DNA of 64,000 nt from Lantana camara. Its lineage: Eukaryota; Streptophyta; Magnoliopsida; Lamiales; Verbenaceae. Where the stretch lies: the NCBI GenBank assembly GCA_037501455.1, contig CM074865.1, positions 50,982,501 through 51,046,500 on the forward strand. The letters run 5' to 3'. Positions 11,166 through 23,894 of the stretch are shown in pieces (the stretch's first letter is position 1; each line of letters begins with the position of its first letter). A program made the position numbers and the translations under genes. Under the pieces are notes generated by a model. The model had not been told where the DNA came from. It did not search any database and saw nothing but the letters and a program-made list of their open reading frames with translations.

Positions 11166-12547
11166 TGTAACGCCCCGACTTTTCAGACATAAAGGTATGA
11201 CGTATGTGTTTACTAACTTGCGCGAATTAATTGTTTATAAGTGTTTTAAATATTTAATTTTATTATAAATTGTTATTATATTATTTTATTTTATTATATT
11301 TCATTTTCATATAATTTCGTTAATTTAATGTTTTAAATTGTTAATTAAGTGTTTAATATTAATTAAACTATATCTTTAATTATGTGAATCAATTTCAAAT
11401 TTTCGTTGACCTTAAGTGATATTTAAAAGTAGAATTTAATTTTTAGTATTTAACTTATAATGTTTTGAATTTATTAATGTTATGCGCATGAATGTTTATT
11501 TGTGCTTCGTTCTTATTTGAATTGATATCGTAATGTCGTGGAAATTTAGTATGTTGTAGATTTATGTGTTATGAACATGTTTATATGCTCGTTTCATGTT
11601 TTGGAACTCGTTTGACGTGGTAACGAATTTAATTTGAATTGTGGAACCAAATCGGGGGCTAACGAGCAATTAGCGCACCCTTGGTTCCGTATGTGATATC
11701 TTAGGCTCGGGAACTCGGATTCGAGTTGCGTCAACTTCGTTGAACTCGTATCGAAGATTCGGGTTTAATAAACTTAGCCCTATATTTTTCCGAGATCATT
11801 TGAACCTCCGAAATCCAACCGAAAAATGCAACAGCGCCAAAACTGCCACATCTCACCAAAATAGCCATATCTCTCACCATACTTAACGAAATTAACCATG
11901 GTTTGACTTTTTGGAAAGATAACTCAACCCTCTATCAGCCTCATCCCCTCTAATTCGAACCACAGCCAAGAATTGAGAGTATATTCAGCCACAAACCCCT
12001 GCTTTCCAGATTTCCCGTCACCTTGCAATCCTCAAAGAAATCGAGCCCACAACTTGTCCAAACTTCATCCAATCGAAGAGGTAAGCATATATTATTGTTG
12101 TCCATATCTTGATACAACTTTTAAGCCTTTAATATTTGATTTTGAGCATGATTTGAGTGAGTTTTGGGCTTGGGCATGAATAGTTAAGGGTTTGAAGGAA
12201 TTTGTGGTTATCTTGTTCGTTTTTGCCCCAATTCTTGATTCGTGAAATGTTACATGATCCTTGATGCATCCTTGAGCTTGTCCTAGACGTGAATCTGATT
12301 TATATGAGGTGTGGAGTGATCCATCGTTGGTGAAACCTTGAGTTTTTGAAGCTTTGGTGTGTTTGGATATTGAACTTGTTGCCTTGCCGGTTGTTGCGGG
12401 ATGGTTGTGCTTGATATTTGCTGCGTTTTGCTGCTGTGCTTTGCCTTATTGTTGCTGCTGTGTATTGCTGCTACTTCCCTTGCCTTGCTCTGTTCTTACC
12501 TTGGTTTATTTAGCTGCTGCAACTGCTGCGTGTTGCGAGAAGGAAGG

Positions 12548-12676
12548 CAACACGGCAGCGCCCAAATTCAATGAAAAATGGGCGAGGCCGTGTTGATGCG
12601 TCGACTTAGCTGCCATTTTATTTTAAAATTGGACACGGCCATGTCCATTTTGAACTGAAAAACAACACGGCCGTGT
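12548..12676 (+). repeat. Cluster of three strong hairpins in E3 LTR
   Basis: First hairpin: arms CAACACGGC (12548-12556) and GCCGTGTTG (12587-12595), continuing after an AG/AG internal loop into CGCCCA (12559-12564) and TGGGCG (12579-12584), 15 bp in all. Second: GGACA, loop CGGCCA, TGTCC, extended by AAAAT/ATTTT with one bulge (about 12624-12650). Third: the perfect 12-bp palindrome ACACGGCCGTGT (12665-12676). Confidence 0.85.
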
Positions 12677-12795
12677 CCTACATTCGAAAATTGTTTTTCT
12701 GAATTTATTTGACGCAGCAGCTTGTATGATTAAGCATTGTTTGTACTCTGTTTTGTGCATGGTTAATTAGGTGTGTATATGCAGTATGGTGTATG

Positions 12796-12800
<5 letters not shown>

Positions 12801-12837
<37 letters not shown>
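12801..12837. repeat. (TA)n microsatellite
   Basis: Uninterrupted TA repeat of about 37 bp within the E3 LTR; shorter TA runs are nearby at about 12968 and 13149. Confidence 0.95.
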
Positions 12838-12844
<7 letters not shown>

Positions 12845-13149
12845 ATATTTGCATGCATGATTAGGGGGAGTTGTACGTGTATATATATATTAATATATGC
12901 ATGCAAGACTTATGTTTATTAGTGTTATACATGCATTAATGGTGTATGTGTGTATATGTTTTACCTATATATATATATATATATAATTATATATTATATA
13001 TGTATTATATGTTAGGCTTATATATATAAATATATATACCTTGTACTTTAAATGTAATTACATGTTTTAAATTAAGTTTTGTAATGATAATAACTTGATC
13101 TCATTATATAAGGTAGGGTGCGTGTATTTTATTATATGTGTGTTCGTAT

Positions 13150-13181
<32 letters not shown>

Positions 13182-13702
13182 TTGAATATTATATAATGTA
13201 AGTATTATTTATTTAGTATTATTTAATATATTGTATTTATTCTATGATTTTGGAATTAATTGTTACCTATTTCACTCTTACCTATTTGAAAGACTTGAAT
13301 GAATGAATGGTTTGGTTATACGCTTTAAGGGCATTAATAGTGCACATGAACATCTCCATGATTTAATATCATTTCTTGTACATTCGTATCATATTCATTT
13401 CATTGCCGAGCGTCTTATATGGTCATTTTGAGTCTCACTTCACCTTTCTTGCACAGATTTTGATCCAGTAGGAGACGAGGCCGGTCAGTGAGGCTTGTGC
13501 TCTTCTTTTGTTGGTTTAAGATGGGTTTCTCTTCTAGTAGTTAAAATGACCCGATATATCCCTTACGTGAAATGATTTGAGCCAAAATATTATATTTATA
13601 TATCGAGTCTTTTATGAGTAAATGATTTCAAAAGTAAGCCTTCTTTTATGTTTGAATCCTACCTTATGATTTTGGCGAGATAATGTTATGTTCACGGGCC
13701 CA

Positions 13703-13766
13703 GGAACTTAGTGTATGTGGCAATCCGGGGAGGTAAGGGCCGACGGTGATCCCATACACTAGTTCC
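13703..13766 (+). other. Long bulged stem in E3 LTR
   Basis: Arms GGAACT-(T)-AGTGTATG (13703-13717) and CATACACT-AGTTCC (13753-13766) pair perfectly over 14 bp with one bulged T and a 35-nt loop. The homologous sites at 31125-31188 and 48916-48979 have different bases but keep pairing. Confidence 0.85.
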
Positions 13767-14644
13767 AACCAAATTTACGACGAAACGGACCTCGTTAGGA
13801 GTTTTGACGAGGAAATGCTAGTCGGGCTTTTGAGGATTCATGTACCTCACTAGCCATTATATATGAGGTGGTCGGGTCTTGCTAACCCTTCCACCACCCG
13901 GAAGAAGAAGGTGTATATGTATGATTATGATCATTTATATATGTGCACGAAAGATATGTATGACAACCAATAATTATGACATGATTACACGAGGAGAAGG
14001 TTGGAGATTGTGCACGCTCACTCGCCGAGCTTATAACCCTATGACTAATTATGAATGAATGGGACCGTTGTAAATCCGTAGATGTCTTTCTTTGTCTCAC
14101 CCACTTGGGAAATCCTCTAAAACTTCATACGGGTTTATAGCTTGCATGTATATGTTTAATTTCTGCGATATTTATTTACTATGCCCGTTTTATACCCACC
14201 AGTCCCTTTTGGACTGAACCCGTTTGGTTTTCAGTTGTTTGTGCAGGTGTCAGGGATCTAGGCGGGAATTCAGGTCATTAGGTCTTACATTCGCTTCTAG
14301 CTTTTGTATTTTTTCGAACACTTGCATACTTTTGGTTATGATTTTATTATGAATATTGTTATGGGGCGTATATGTTTTGAGCCGTGTTGGCTTATAAATG
14401 TTGTATATGAATTCTATTTTGGAGCTTAAATGCTCATGGTATATATATATGATCGGTTATTCTTTCACGCTATTGTTTTACTCTGATTTATGGTTTAAGG
14501 GTTAGTCCCGCCTAGCCTAGAGAGTGTGTGTGTGTGTCCATGTTCGCCATGACTTAGCTCGTGTGTGGATTAACCATTTCACATGCGGGTCGGGTCTCGG
14601 TGCTGGGAATGTGACACCTTGCGCTCGGGTGCTACATCCTTAAG

Positions 14645-14656
14645 TGGTATCAGAGC
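14645..14656 (+). promoter_or_regulatory. Primer binding site of E3
   Basis: TGGTATCAGAGC, eight bases after the LTR end (TCCTTAAG spacer), complementary to the tRNA-Met 3' end. The next roughly 90 nt recur after the primer sites of A, I and F. Confidence 0.92.
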
Positions 14657-14849
14657 TTCGGGTTGCAAAACTTGGGCTCTCGTGTCGTGTGAGTCAGTCT
14701 AGGTCGTTCGGCTTAGGGACTACTTGACAATGTGTTGCATGTGCATCTCTTTTGTGCTTAACTGATTTAATTTCCAAATTTTGATTGAATTGATTGCACT
14801 CTCATGCATAGACTAAAGATAGCATGCATTTGAGTATTTCTTTGACAGA

Positions 14850-15097
14850 ATGCCTCCGCGTAGACATAGTGAGAGATCACCAGGTCGACATCGTCACCGT
14901 GATCGATCTCCTACACTACAACAACAAGAACAACAACCACAACCGCCTCCGATGGATATGGGAAACTTTATGGAAGCGGTTTACAATTATGTGAAACATC
15001 GACGGGCTCAAGCTCCCCCACCACAACATGCAAATCAACCGAATCCGGTACACAACAACAACAATAATAATAGGGATCCTCATGCAACGAAGGGCAA
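14850..15097 (+). pseudogene. gag of E3, N-terminal fragment
   Basis: Opens with MPPRRHSERSPGRHRHRDRS, a basic start seen in plant chromovirus Gag proteins, then a Gln/Pro-rich stretch, MEAVYNYVKHRR and an Asn-rich run. The E3 sequence stops at about 15097; the few codons after it, to a TAG at 15114, come from the H1 LTR. The capsid core and zinc knuckle are missing, so no function is expected. The ATG is the first after the primer-site leader and lies about 190 nt from the primer site. Assignment rests on position and N-terminal style. Confidence 0.65.
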
Positions 15098-15696
15098 TAC
15101 ATCCCCCGCGCTATAGCCCAACACATGCAACGAAATGGGGACTCCGCCCACGTATCAAACCATGACGGACTGGTGACAAACAACACCCACACGTTAGCTA
15201 GGCGGTCTAGACCCTCATTGAGAATACGCAACAAAATAAAACAAATGCGGAAGCATCAGGATCACACATACACCAACATACATAACACAGATTTACAATT
15301 TATACTTATTATGCCCATCCAAGGCCAAACTAATCATACAAGCCAAGCTCAAAGTTCAAATCATAACTCATACAAAGCTTATACATAGTACCATATTTAT
15401 ACATATTTATACGTACTACCAAAACTGAAAGTAAAGATGTAAGGATACCAAAGACTCTTCTATACAAGAACGACCCAAAGAAAAGACACCGCCTAGCACG
15501 AACCGAAGACCCGCCACCTGCAACCTCAAGAAACGAAAGGGGGAAAGAAAACAACGAAGAGGGGTCAGTCCTAAAGATTGGTGAGGGAGCTAACACACGC
15601 ACTCGTACATGTAGAGAACATAACATATACAAAACTTAGAGTATTCATGAACCAGGCATGGTTTTTGCAATCCAAAACATTTTATCACGTGATAAC

Positions 15697-15728
<32 letters not shown>

Positions 15729-18355
15729 ATAAAGGTTTAAGGCCGAAGGCCAAAATCAACCGATTTTAAAAATTAGAAGTCCACTCCCGTTTCATGAATC
15801 ATAGACGGAAGCAAAACATACACACACCACTCGACGAGAACGAGTGCACAACCTTCCTCCTCCACAAAGCAAAACTCGGAACTTAACGCAAACAAAGGCA
15901 TAAATCAAACACATACACATACCTCATTCTCCGGGGGATGGAAGGGTGGCCACCCTTCGCATCCACTTAGCTTATACGTCAGGGTCATGAGTTTCATGAC
16001 ACTCGCACCCAAGGACTCCGTCCCCCACTAATCTCCTAGCGGGTTTTAGGTTGATCCTCTAAAGTGGAGAAGTGTACAGGGGTTGCAACCGGCGACCACG
16101 ATGGTCATCCCGGGTCTCCCATTACACACAACTCTGGGGTCCAAACTCACACTTACACTTATCACAAAGTTCATCTCGCCAAAACATATCACACACACAC
16201 CAAGCCGATTTCAAAACAAAGAAACAAAAATATAATTTACTTATACATAAAAGCGTTTTCAACGTTTCATAACAAAAGGGCTAATTCCCACAAAATACAT
16301 ATCATAGACATATCTATATACGTATATACGTATAAGTCACATGCGAGCTGAAAACACATTTACGGTTGTAGGTCAACATAACTAAAAGAACAAAACCTCA
16401 CCTTGCCGACCACACCGACGAAACAAACATAAACCCTTCTAAGAAACTGCCTCTTCAACCACGGGGTACACCTAAAAGCAAAGCAAAGATCACAAGGCAA
16501 ACTTAGACTCAAAATGAACCACTTAGACACTCGGCATATGCATATGGATGCGTATGATGCTTAAGGAATGCAACGAAGTAGCACTTAGATCATATGAGTT
16601 CACACTAAGTCACATTGAAGCATAACTCACCTATTTCACGTTAACAAGTTCACAAGCTTCATGCATCACATAAAACACATCATATAATCTCATAACCAAG
16701 GCATATAATTCCTATAAGATCAAGGAGATTTCACGCAAAGCAAGTATACAAAGCACAAAGTCATTCATGCGCTTAAGGGTACGTATCGAATCACATAAGG
16801 AGCAAATCACATCAAACGAATACAAAATTTTAATGCAACATGTATGACAGGTTAATAAATCATAAACACATCACATTCATGTAATACCAAGCTATATCAA
16901 AGCATCTTATACATGTAAACAAGTATTTATCATATTGGGATCAAGATCGGGGAGGGAAACGAACAAAACGATCAAGAAAACAAGTATGAGCGCATGGTAT
17001 GACCTTACCCAGATCCAGGGTCGTGGATTTTTATCAAAGAAGAGATCCACATCCGTGGATCTCAGTCCAGCAACGTACCAAATTTCTGTAATCAAATCCA
17101 CGGCCGTGGGTGGGTTTTAGTGCAAAAATCCACGGGACTGGATTTGCTTCAACCTCAAAAACTCGAGATTTTGGCCCCTAAAACACCAAGAACTCAACCT
17201 AAGCTCAAGACAACACATCATACAAGATTTAAACAGCAAATATTCAAAAACCCATGCCCTAATTCATGCAAAAACCGAAGCTAAAGTGAGGAGAAAGGAA
17301 AGATGCATCAACTTGTTCAAGTTCTTTCATTTGCATGCAAGATCAACAATGGTAACTCTCATACAACTCAAAGACCACGAAATTCATGCATAGAAATGAT
17401 GCAATCATGTCACCTAGATCACATATAACTCACCAATTCAACAAACAAAGCAAGGAAGGCATAGATTCATCAAAAGGGGCCAAAACCTAACTATTCATTT
17501 AATTTCACATAGCATGCTCAAACCTCTAAGAAATTCAACCAAAGAACACTTAAAAGAAAGAGAAGAAGCTAAAAAATAAGAATCCGGACTTACCGTTCGA
17601 ATTTGAGGCGAAACAGAGTAGAAACGAGCTTGAAACTTGAAGTTAAATAGTGCTTCTCCTTCCCTCTCTCTCTATCTCCTGTTGCTGCTGCTTTTCCTCT
17701 CCCTTGGCTGATGAAAACGAAATGATAGGCTAAGTTATGGATAGGGGACTGAGTAAGTGGAACGTGGGCTCAAGAATCACGTAATTTGGTCAAGGATTGG
17801 TCAAGATATGGCTTATTTAGTGAAAGGTGGTAAATCCGTCACACGAGGCTCAATCCGGATGAAATTTGGAGGATCAAACGTGCTTAGAAAAATACAAAGT
17901 TGGATTCCTCGGCTTCCATTCTTCGTTAAAAGTCTGAAGTATCATTCGAAATTCGAATCCGAATTCCCGAGTTCAAGTTATGGCTTCCGGAACACGAGGT
18001 GCGCTAAACGCATTAGGCCCTCACGTCCCTCACAAATCCCGTCTTTACAAAACGAGCTAAAAACCAAATAAAAAAAACCCTATAACATGTAACGAGCACA
18101 TAATCACATTTATAACTTACGTGGTTCACATATATCAAAAATTCACAAGAACGAAATCAAATTCGGGTATGTACAGAGCAAATTACAAGGCATGCATATA
18201 TAAACATTAAAACTCAAGTTATACGTTAAACAAGTAATATCAAATAATCACATTAGTATTAAAATATCACATAATTGCATAATTAAATAATTAAAGACAC
18301 AAAGAACTCTCTCATAGAAGCATACCTGGAATGGCTGGACGAGCGGGATGTTACA
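15098..18355 (-). repeat. Gypsy LTR H1, 3' end (sense) truncated
   Basis: Sense orientation starts TGTAACATCCCGC at 18355 and matches LTR H2 (18595-26091), but lacks the last 25 bases corresponding to 18595-18619, ending instead in E3 gag. No target-site duplication flanks it and its sense 5' side is a copia scrap, so this is not a clean solo LTR. It holds a core hairpin (17950-17965), donor-like ACG/GTAAGT (17594/17593), a hairpin cluster (17013-17147) and TA runs near 15690-15731. Confidence 0.85.
17013..17147 (-). repeat. Cluster of four hairpins in LTR H1
   Basis: Plus-strand arms: ATCCA/TGGAT (17013-17028, loop GGGTCG); GAGATCCAC/GTGGATCTC (17042-17063, loop ATCC, 9 bp perfect); palindrome CCACGGCCGTGG (17098-17109); AATCCA/TGGATT (17127-17144, loop CGGGAC). 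ATCCA-type arms recur, suggesting local duplication with change. Confidence 0.85.
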
Positions 18356-18594
18356 AGAAGTGTTGGATGATAAGAAATCCTTGTCCAACAAGACAAAGGG
18401 GTTCGAACCACCCTAGCCTTATTTAAGGGAGGGGTTCGAACCCCATGTGTTCTTGATAGCAAAATTCCCAAATCACTATACAATCCCCAAGAGCCTAAAC
18501 ACTGAATATAGTACTAGTATCCTCTCTATTCAGATCGTGATCGAGGTTGGTGTGGATTATTGCTCTAGAGGGCTGTGATTTCGAAGTCTAAAAG
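18356..18594 (+). repeat. Copia LTR fragment
   Basis: About 239 bp matching the TATA-proximal part of the copia LTR, equivalent to about 28480-28530 joined to 32113-32275 in copy 2. It is squeezed between H1 and H2, with no copia sequence continuing on either side in the window. Confidence 0.75.
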
Positions 18595-20180
18595 TGTAGC
18601 ACCCCGCAGCGCAGAGCACTACATCCCCCGCACCATAACCTAACACGTGTAACGAAATAGAGACTCCGCACACGCATCAAGCTACAGTGAACGGGTGACA
18701 AACAAAATCACACATAAGCTAGGCGGTCTAGACACTAATTCAGAGTGCGCAACAAACTCATAACACTTGCGGAAGTAACAGGATCATCAAGCATACATAA
18801 AATCCAACTAATTCAAATAAATACATGATATACAAACATGCACATCCCGGGTTAATAAATTTTACAAATTCATAAATCATATACATATTCAAACTTATAC
18901 ATAATACCAAAGCGGAAAGGTAAAGATCCAGTATGCAAAAGACCCGAACTAAGACTCGAACAACCCAAAAAAGAAAAACCCCGCCTAGCTCGAACTGAAT
19001 CTTGTACCTGCAAATTCAAGAAACAAAGGGGAAAAAGAAGACAACGAGGAGGGATCAGTGACTGGTGAGGGGGCTAACACAGTCACATGTACATATACAT
19101 AAAGCAGAGCATATTCAACTTTATAAAAGCTCATGAACCGGGCCGTGGTTTTTGCAATCTAAAACATTTTATCCCCGTGATAATAGATATAGAAAAGGTT
19201 AAGGCCGAAGGCCAAAATCACCAAATTTTATAAATTGGGAATCCATTCCCGTTTCACGAACCAAGTTCAGAATCTAAATCACACAACTCGGTGAGTACGA
19301 GTTTCAGACCAACCTAACTCCGTTCATAATCAAAATCATAGTCGAATTCAAATGAAAACAAAGTCAAACAAACATACCTCTTCTTTGGGTGATGGAAAGG
19401 TTGATCATACCCCAACCATTGTTCTAAATGTATGGGTCGTGAGTTTCATGACGCAAACGCCCGAGGATTCCATCCCCCATCAAACCTCCTGGGGGGTTTC
19501 GGGTTAATCCTTTAAGTGGAGACCATACTCGGGAGTGACCCGACGGCCCAACACCATCCCCGGGGCTCCTTTACACAAATCTCCGGGGGCCAGTTCCAAC
19601 TTTCAAATTTCAAAATTCAGACTTATCTTTCAAAGTCATTACTCGTTAGTTCAAAACACGCACACAAACCCTTTACAAAACAAATAAATGAAAATTATAT
19701 CTTACATATATATATATATATATATAACGTTTTTCAAATGTATAACAAACGGGCCAATTCCCACAAAATACATATCACGCCTACGGAGCGGGTTCAAAAC
19801 ACATTTAGGGTTGTAGGTCATAATAACTAAAAGAAAGAAACCTCACCTTGACGAACAAACCGAGCAAATTGGGCAAAACGAAACAAATCACGCCTACGGA
19901 GCGGCTCCACATCAACAAGCTACTCCACTCTGACAATCTAACACGAGAGATAACACTTAGACTTAATATGAACCATAAAAATGCTCAAAAAATGCATATG
20001 GATGCAAATGATGCAATGCACTTCATATAAATTTACACTTAGGCATATCAGAGCAAATAACAAAATATCACACAAATTATTCAAAAATCAAACTCATAAC
20101 AAGTCAAATAAACTCATAACATATCATATATTAACATACCACGAGCATTCATCAGTTTAAAGTACCTAAAGAAGGCAAAC

Positions 20181-23100
20181 TGTAACATCCCGTTCATTCG
20201 ATGTATAAGGTACGCCACGTTTCATCCTTTTTACGTGTTTAATTGTGTGATTTTGTATTTTGCGTGACCCTATTTTGAACTCTTTTAGAGTTTAGGGGCC
20301 CCTTTGTAATTTTCTCTTTTTAGGGGTTTTTCAGTCACTGCTCGTTTGATCAAGATTTTAACCATTTTGACCCCTTCAACGCGTTCGGGGCATCGAAACA
20401 AGTCTGTAGACTCTGAGTTTGCCCTATTCTGACGTCGTTAGCCCTTCCTCCCATTCGTTTTTCACGCGAGGACCTGGGATAAAACACCCGGATCCTCGTT
20501 TAACGTGACATAACTCAGCAGCTCTCTCTCTCTCCTCCCTCTCCCACGATATACGACACCCACACACACTCGAGGTGTGATTTCACGCACTACCCGGAAC
20601 TCGGTCGTTTCTCGACGGATTTCGACGATCCAATAGTCCATTTCGGAGAGCTCGAAGATGCGGTCACAATCGTACCAAGAACTCGACCAATCGACAAGCG
20701 ACGGTAAAGATATCGCCATTTTTCAAACGCGCAGGCCAGGGTGGCGGAGCCACCACTTGGCCGCCATCCGCGGCGACTTCCGGCCGTCTCCCGGCGACAT
20801 GCACCCCAGGCCCGGTGATGGGACTTCCCGGCATTTCTTTCTGTGCAGGCGGTGCCGCCATCGGGGCGGCGAGGGGGCCGCACGCGCAGGCCAAAGCTCG
20901 CGGCGGCGGTGGCGCGGCACTGTAGCGGCAAGTTTCGCCGCCTTCCGGTGGCTTTTTCGGACCAAGGTTGGTGTTTTCTACCCTTTTCCGACCCCCTGAG
21001 TATATTTTTGGCATCGTTTTGGGTGAATTTTGGCCGTAGGTGGTGGTTCCGGCCAGGCGTGCGGCGGCAGAAACTTTGGCGGCCAACGGGGGCCTTTATC
21101 TTTTGGCCTCGGGCTCTTCACGAAAGTTGTTCGGAACGACGAGAACTAGTGGCCTTTGATCACACGACTCCTGATTCGGCCAATTGGCAGCGGATCGTGG
21201 CGGCACAGTGGTGGTGCAACGGCGGCGCTAGCTCCGAGGATTTTTCCAGCGAGCTACCTTAGGGTTTTCGAAGAGCTTGTCACGGGCAAGACAATACCTT
21301 TTACGGATCGCATTTTGGTTCACCGGTTTGGAAGTAATTTGGATTTGAAGATTTTAGGGTTTTCGTAATGTTGGATCTGAAATTGGAGACAATTGGCTTG
21401 GAATTTTCAGAATTGATTGAGGAATTGGAATGATCACGAGGAATCCTTGCACGGGTGAATTTTCGGGATTTTTCCAGCACGTTCCGGCAGCGGCCGAACG
21501 GCGGCCGGCCACTGTTCCGGCAGCTCCGGCGGCGCTACGGTGACCTTCGGACAGCTTGTCCGCTTCGTCGTGGTGAGTCCAACACCACTTTCCGTTCGTC
21601 AATCGGACACTCGGTTTATTTTCTACGAATTTATTTGTGTATTCGGGATATATTTGATTTTATTATTTAAAATGCAAATTAATTGTCATATGCTTGAATT
21701 GTCGATCGAAATGTACTCCTATGTGTATGAAATCATGTATGATATGAAATATGATAAGCTTGGACTTGTAATTTGCGATTTGAATTCAGATTTATTAAAA
21801 TTATGTTAATTGTTTAGATTAGATGGGGTGTTTGTGTAATTTTTGTAACAAGATGAATTTGTTTGATTTAATTAGTTCAACCTTGCTAATTGAATCCATT
21901 ATGTAACATATGAATTGGGCAGGCCACGTAGGAATTATACGAACTTAGTATGATTGGAATTTGATATGTAACTTCGTGATCTTTAAATAGAATTTGCAGC
22001 ATGTTATTATATGATTTGTTTGGCTTTGTAATACGTATAAATTTATGAAATGTTATATGTGAATTTGATTCTTTTGCTTTGTAAATGTGCAATATATTGA
22101 TATGAAATAATGTGAATTCCATTGCCTTTCGAGTTCCCTTAATTGCATTAATTGTACACATGAACATGCTTTAATGTTTTGTTTGAATGTAATTAATATG
22201 ACTTTGAACTCTGCTTATGTGATTGCATTCCTTGAGTGCTTGAGCATTGTCGTGCGTCTCTGTGTGGTTGTCTGAGTCTAAGTCTGAGCCAGTGTTATGT
22301 TTTGTCTGTCCAGTTGTTCAGGTGCACCCGAGGTGGTGACAAGTGAGTCGTGCAGGTTCCGGGGTGAACCGGTTACTTTGTCTGCAGCTTTGTTTGGTAC
22401 CAGGTGAGGTTAGGATATAGTTATACCCTATTGCAATATGCCTGTTTTCGAATGTGTGCGGTTTATAAGGCTTGTATATACGTAGATATGTGTGAGATAT
22501 GTACTTTGATGGTTTTGTCATAAGTTTGAAAGTAAGAAACGCTATGTACGAGCCTATGTATGCTTAGCTTTGATATGTTATAATTTCGAGGTCTGTCTGC
22601 GTGATATGTACGTACGATATGATAAGTACGATATGCATGAGATAAGTCTGTCTATCTATGTGTGGCGGGTTAAGTTTTCGATATATGTCTGTTTATCTGT
22701 GTGTTTGGGCCCCGGAGAATGGTATGGTAATCTCGGGTCGGCCGTGGGGTCGCCGAGCTCTTCCATCAACATTTTCCTTTTGAGAGTCTCACATAACCTC
22801 GGGAGGTTTGGGGAAGGGTGTTTCTCTTGAGCCGGCGGAAGCAACCGTCGAAGGTTTCAAGGTCGTAATTAAGCCTTGTCTCGTGTGATTTTTGGATAGT
22901 TAGGGCCGTCAACCCTGCTATCACCCGGTGTGAAGGTTGGAACTTGTTTTGTTTTGATTTGATTTTTCCCTTTGTTTCTAGAAGTTTGGAGATGTGATTC
23001 GTACCCGCCGAGTTTTGTTATGTCTGTCGGTTATAAGTTCGTGAAACGGGGGTACACTCTTAAGTCAAGATAAAATTGGATTTTTGCTATTAAACTAATA

Positions 23101-23894
23101 AGTTGTGTTTTGATACGTGTGCTAAGTCTGCATGAGTTGAACGTATGTTTTGAGATATGCATAAGCTAAGTTTTGTTAGTTATGTTTTGATAAGTCACCC
23201 TATATATTTACTATCACGGGAATCTGTTTTGGCGTGCAAAAACTAACCCCGGGTTCACGAACGTTGCTTCTTCTACATGCTGTGCTCTATATATATGTAG
23301 GTGTGTGTGGGTAGCCCCTCGCTCAGTCTTTGGACTGACCCCTCCCCGTTTATCTTTTTAGTGTGTAGGTTTCGGTTTGGGTTCGCGTTGGAGTTCGTGC
23401 TAGGCGGCGGTGTGTTTTATCTTTGAGTCTGTGTCTGCACGTTTCAGTTTGTTAAGTATTTCTTTCTGATTTATAATTTGTAAATTTTGCATAAGATATG
23501 TTATGAGCTGGTTGCAAGTATGATTAGATTGATTGGAATTCGGGACAAGTTAGGACAGGTGCTCGGATTAGTTGAACCCGTTTTGATGTGTAATTATTCG
23601 GGATAGGTTAGGACAGGTTTGCTGAACTAGTTGAACCCGTATATTTGATTCTAATATATGTACTGTGTTGTATGCTTGGTGTGTAAAAGTTTTTGAAAGT
23701 CGGCATTTCGTGCTGCTACCGCTGTCACGCTTCGCATATTTTCTTTTGTACAGGGTTAGGTACCGCCTAGATAGTGTGTGCGTTTTCATTTGTCACCTGT
23801 TCGCTGTGACTTGGTACGTGTGCGGACTCTCCATTTCGTACACGTGTCGGGTCATAGTGCGGGGGATGTGGCGCCTCACGTGCGGGGTGTTACA
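20181..23894 (+). mobile_element. Solo gypsy LTR with TSD CAAAC
   Basis: 3714 bp, starting TGTAACATCCC and ending GGTGTTACA, flanked by CAAAC at 20176-20180 and 23895-23899. No internal region or second LTR, so a solo LTR from LTR-LTR recombination. It contains a GC-rich part (about 20720-21560), a cassette-exon-like stretch (22322-22403) ending CAG/GTGAGG, and a CAGTC/GACTG hairpin (23324-23337). The 3' third resembles the LTR of element G. Confidence 0.93.
22322..22403 (+). other. Cassette-exon-like stretch in the solo LTR
   Basis: Bounded by acceptor-like TTGTTCAG (ends 22321) and donor-like ACCAG/GTGAGG (22403/22404). The donor with following TTAG matches the one at 59334/59335 in G. No coding frame implied. 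Confidence 0.35.

Larger units (their letters stand above)
11166..14636 (+). repeat. 5' LTR of E3
   Basis: Starts TGTAACGCCCC and ends GGTGCTACA. In order it holds a core hairpin (11712-11727), donor-like GAAGAG/GTAAGC (12080/12081), a hairpin cluster (12548-12676), (TA)n runs, an acceptor-like site (13455-13456), a long bulged stem (13703-13766), the CAGTCC/GGACTG hairpin (14200-14215) and acceptor-like TTGTGCAG/GTG (14246/14247). No supported coding frame. Confidence 0.9.
11166..15097 (+). mobile_element. Ty3/gypsy chromovirus-like element E3, 5' part (LTR, primer site, gag start)
   Basis: A 3471-bp 5' LTR, TGGTATCAGAGC primer site and the first 83 codons of gag, then an abrupt join to an unrelated minus-strand LTR (H1) at about 15098. 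The protease-RT-integrase region is absent. The primer site and MPPRR start of gag fit the Tekay/Del chromovirus type, but gag alone cannot prove the lineage. Confidence 0.85.

Noticed and set aside
14850..15116. A host Arg/Gln-rich protein
   Set aside because: Its position after LTR, primer site and leader, and its MPPRR start, fit gag; it ends at a transposon junction.
20590..21262. Overlapping frames of 113-140 codons on both strands
   Set aside because: GC-rich LTR sequence; low-complexity, no domain, not preserved in sister LTRs.
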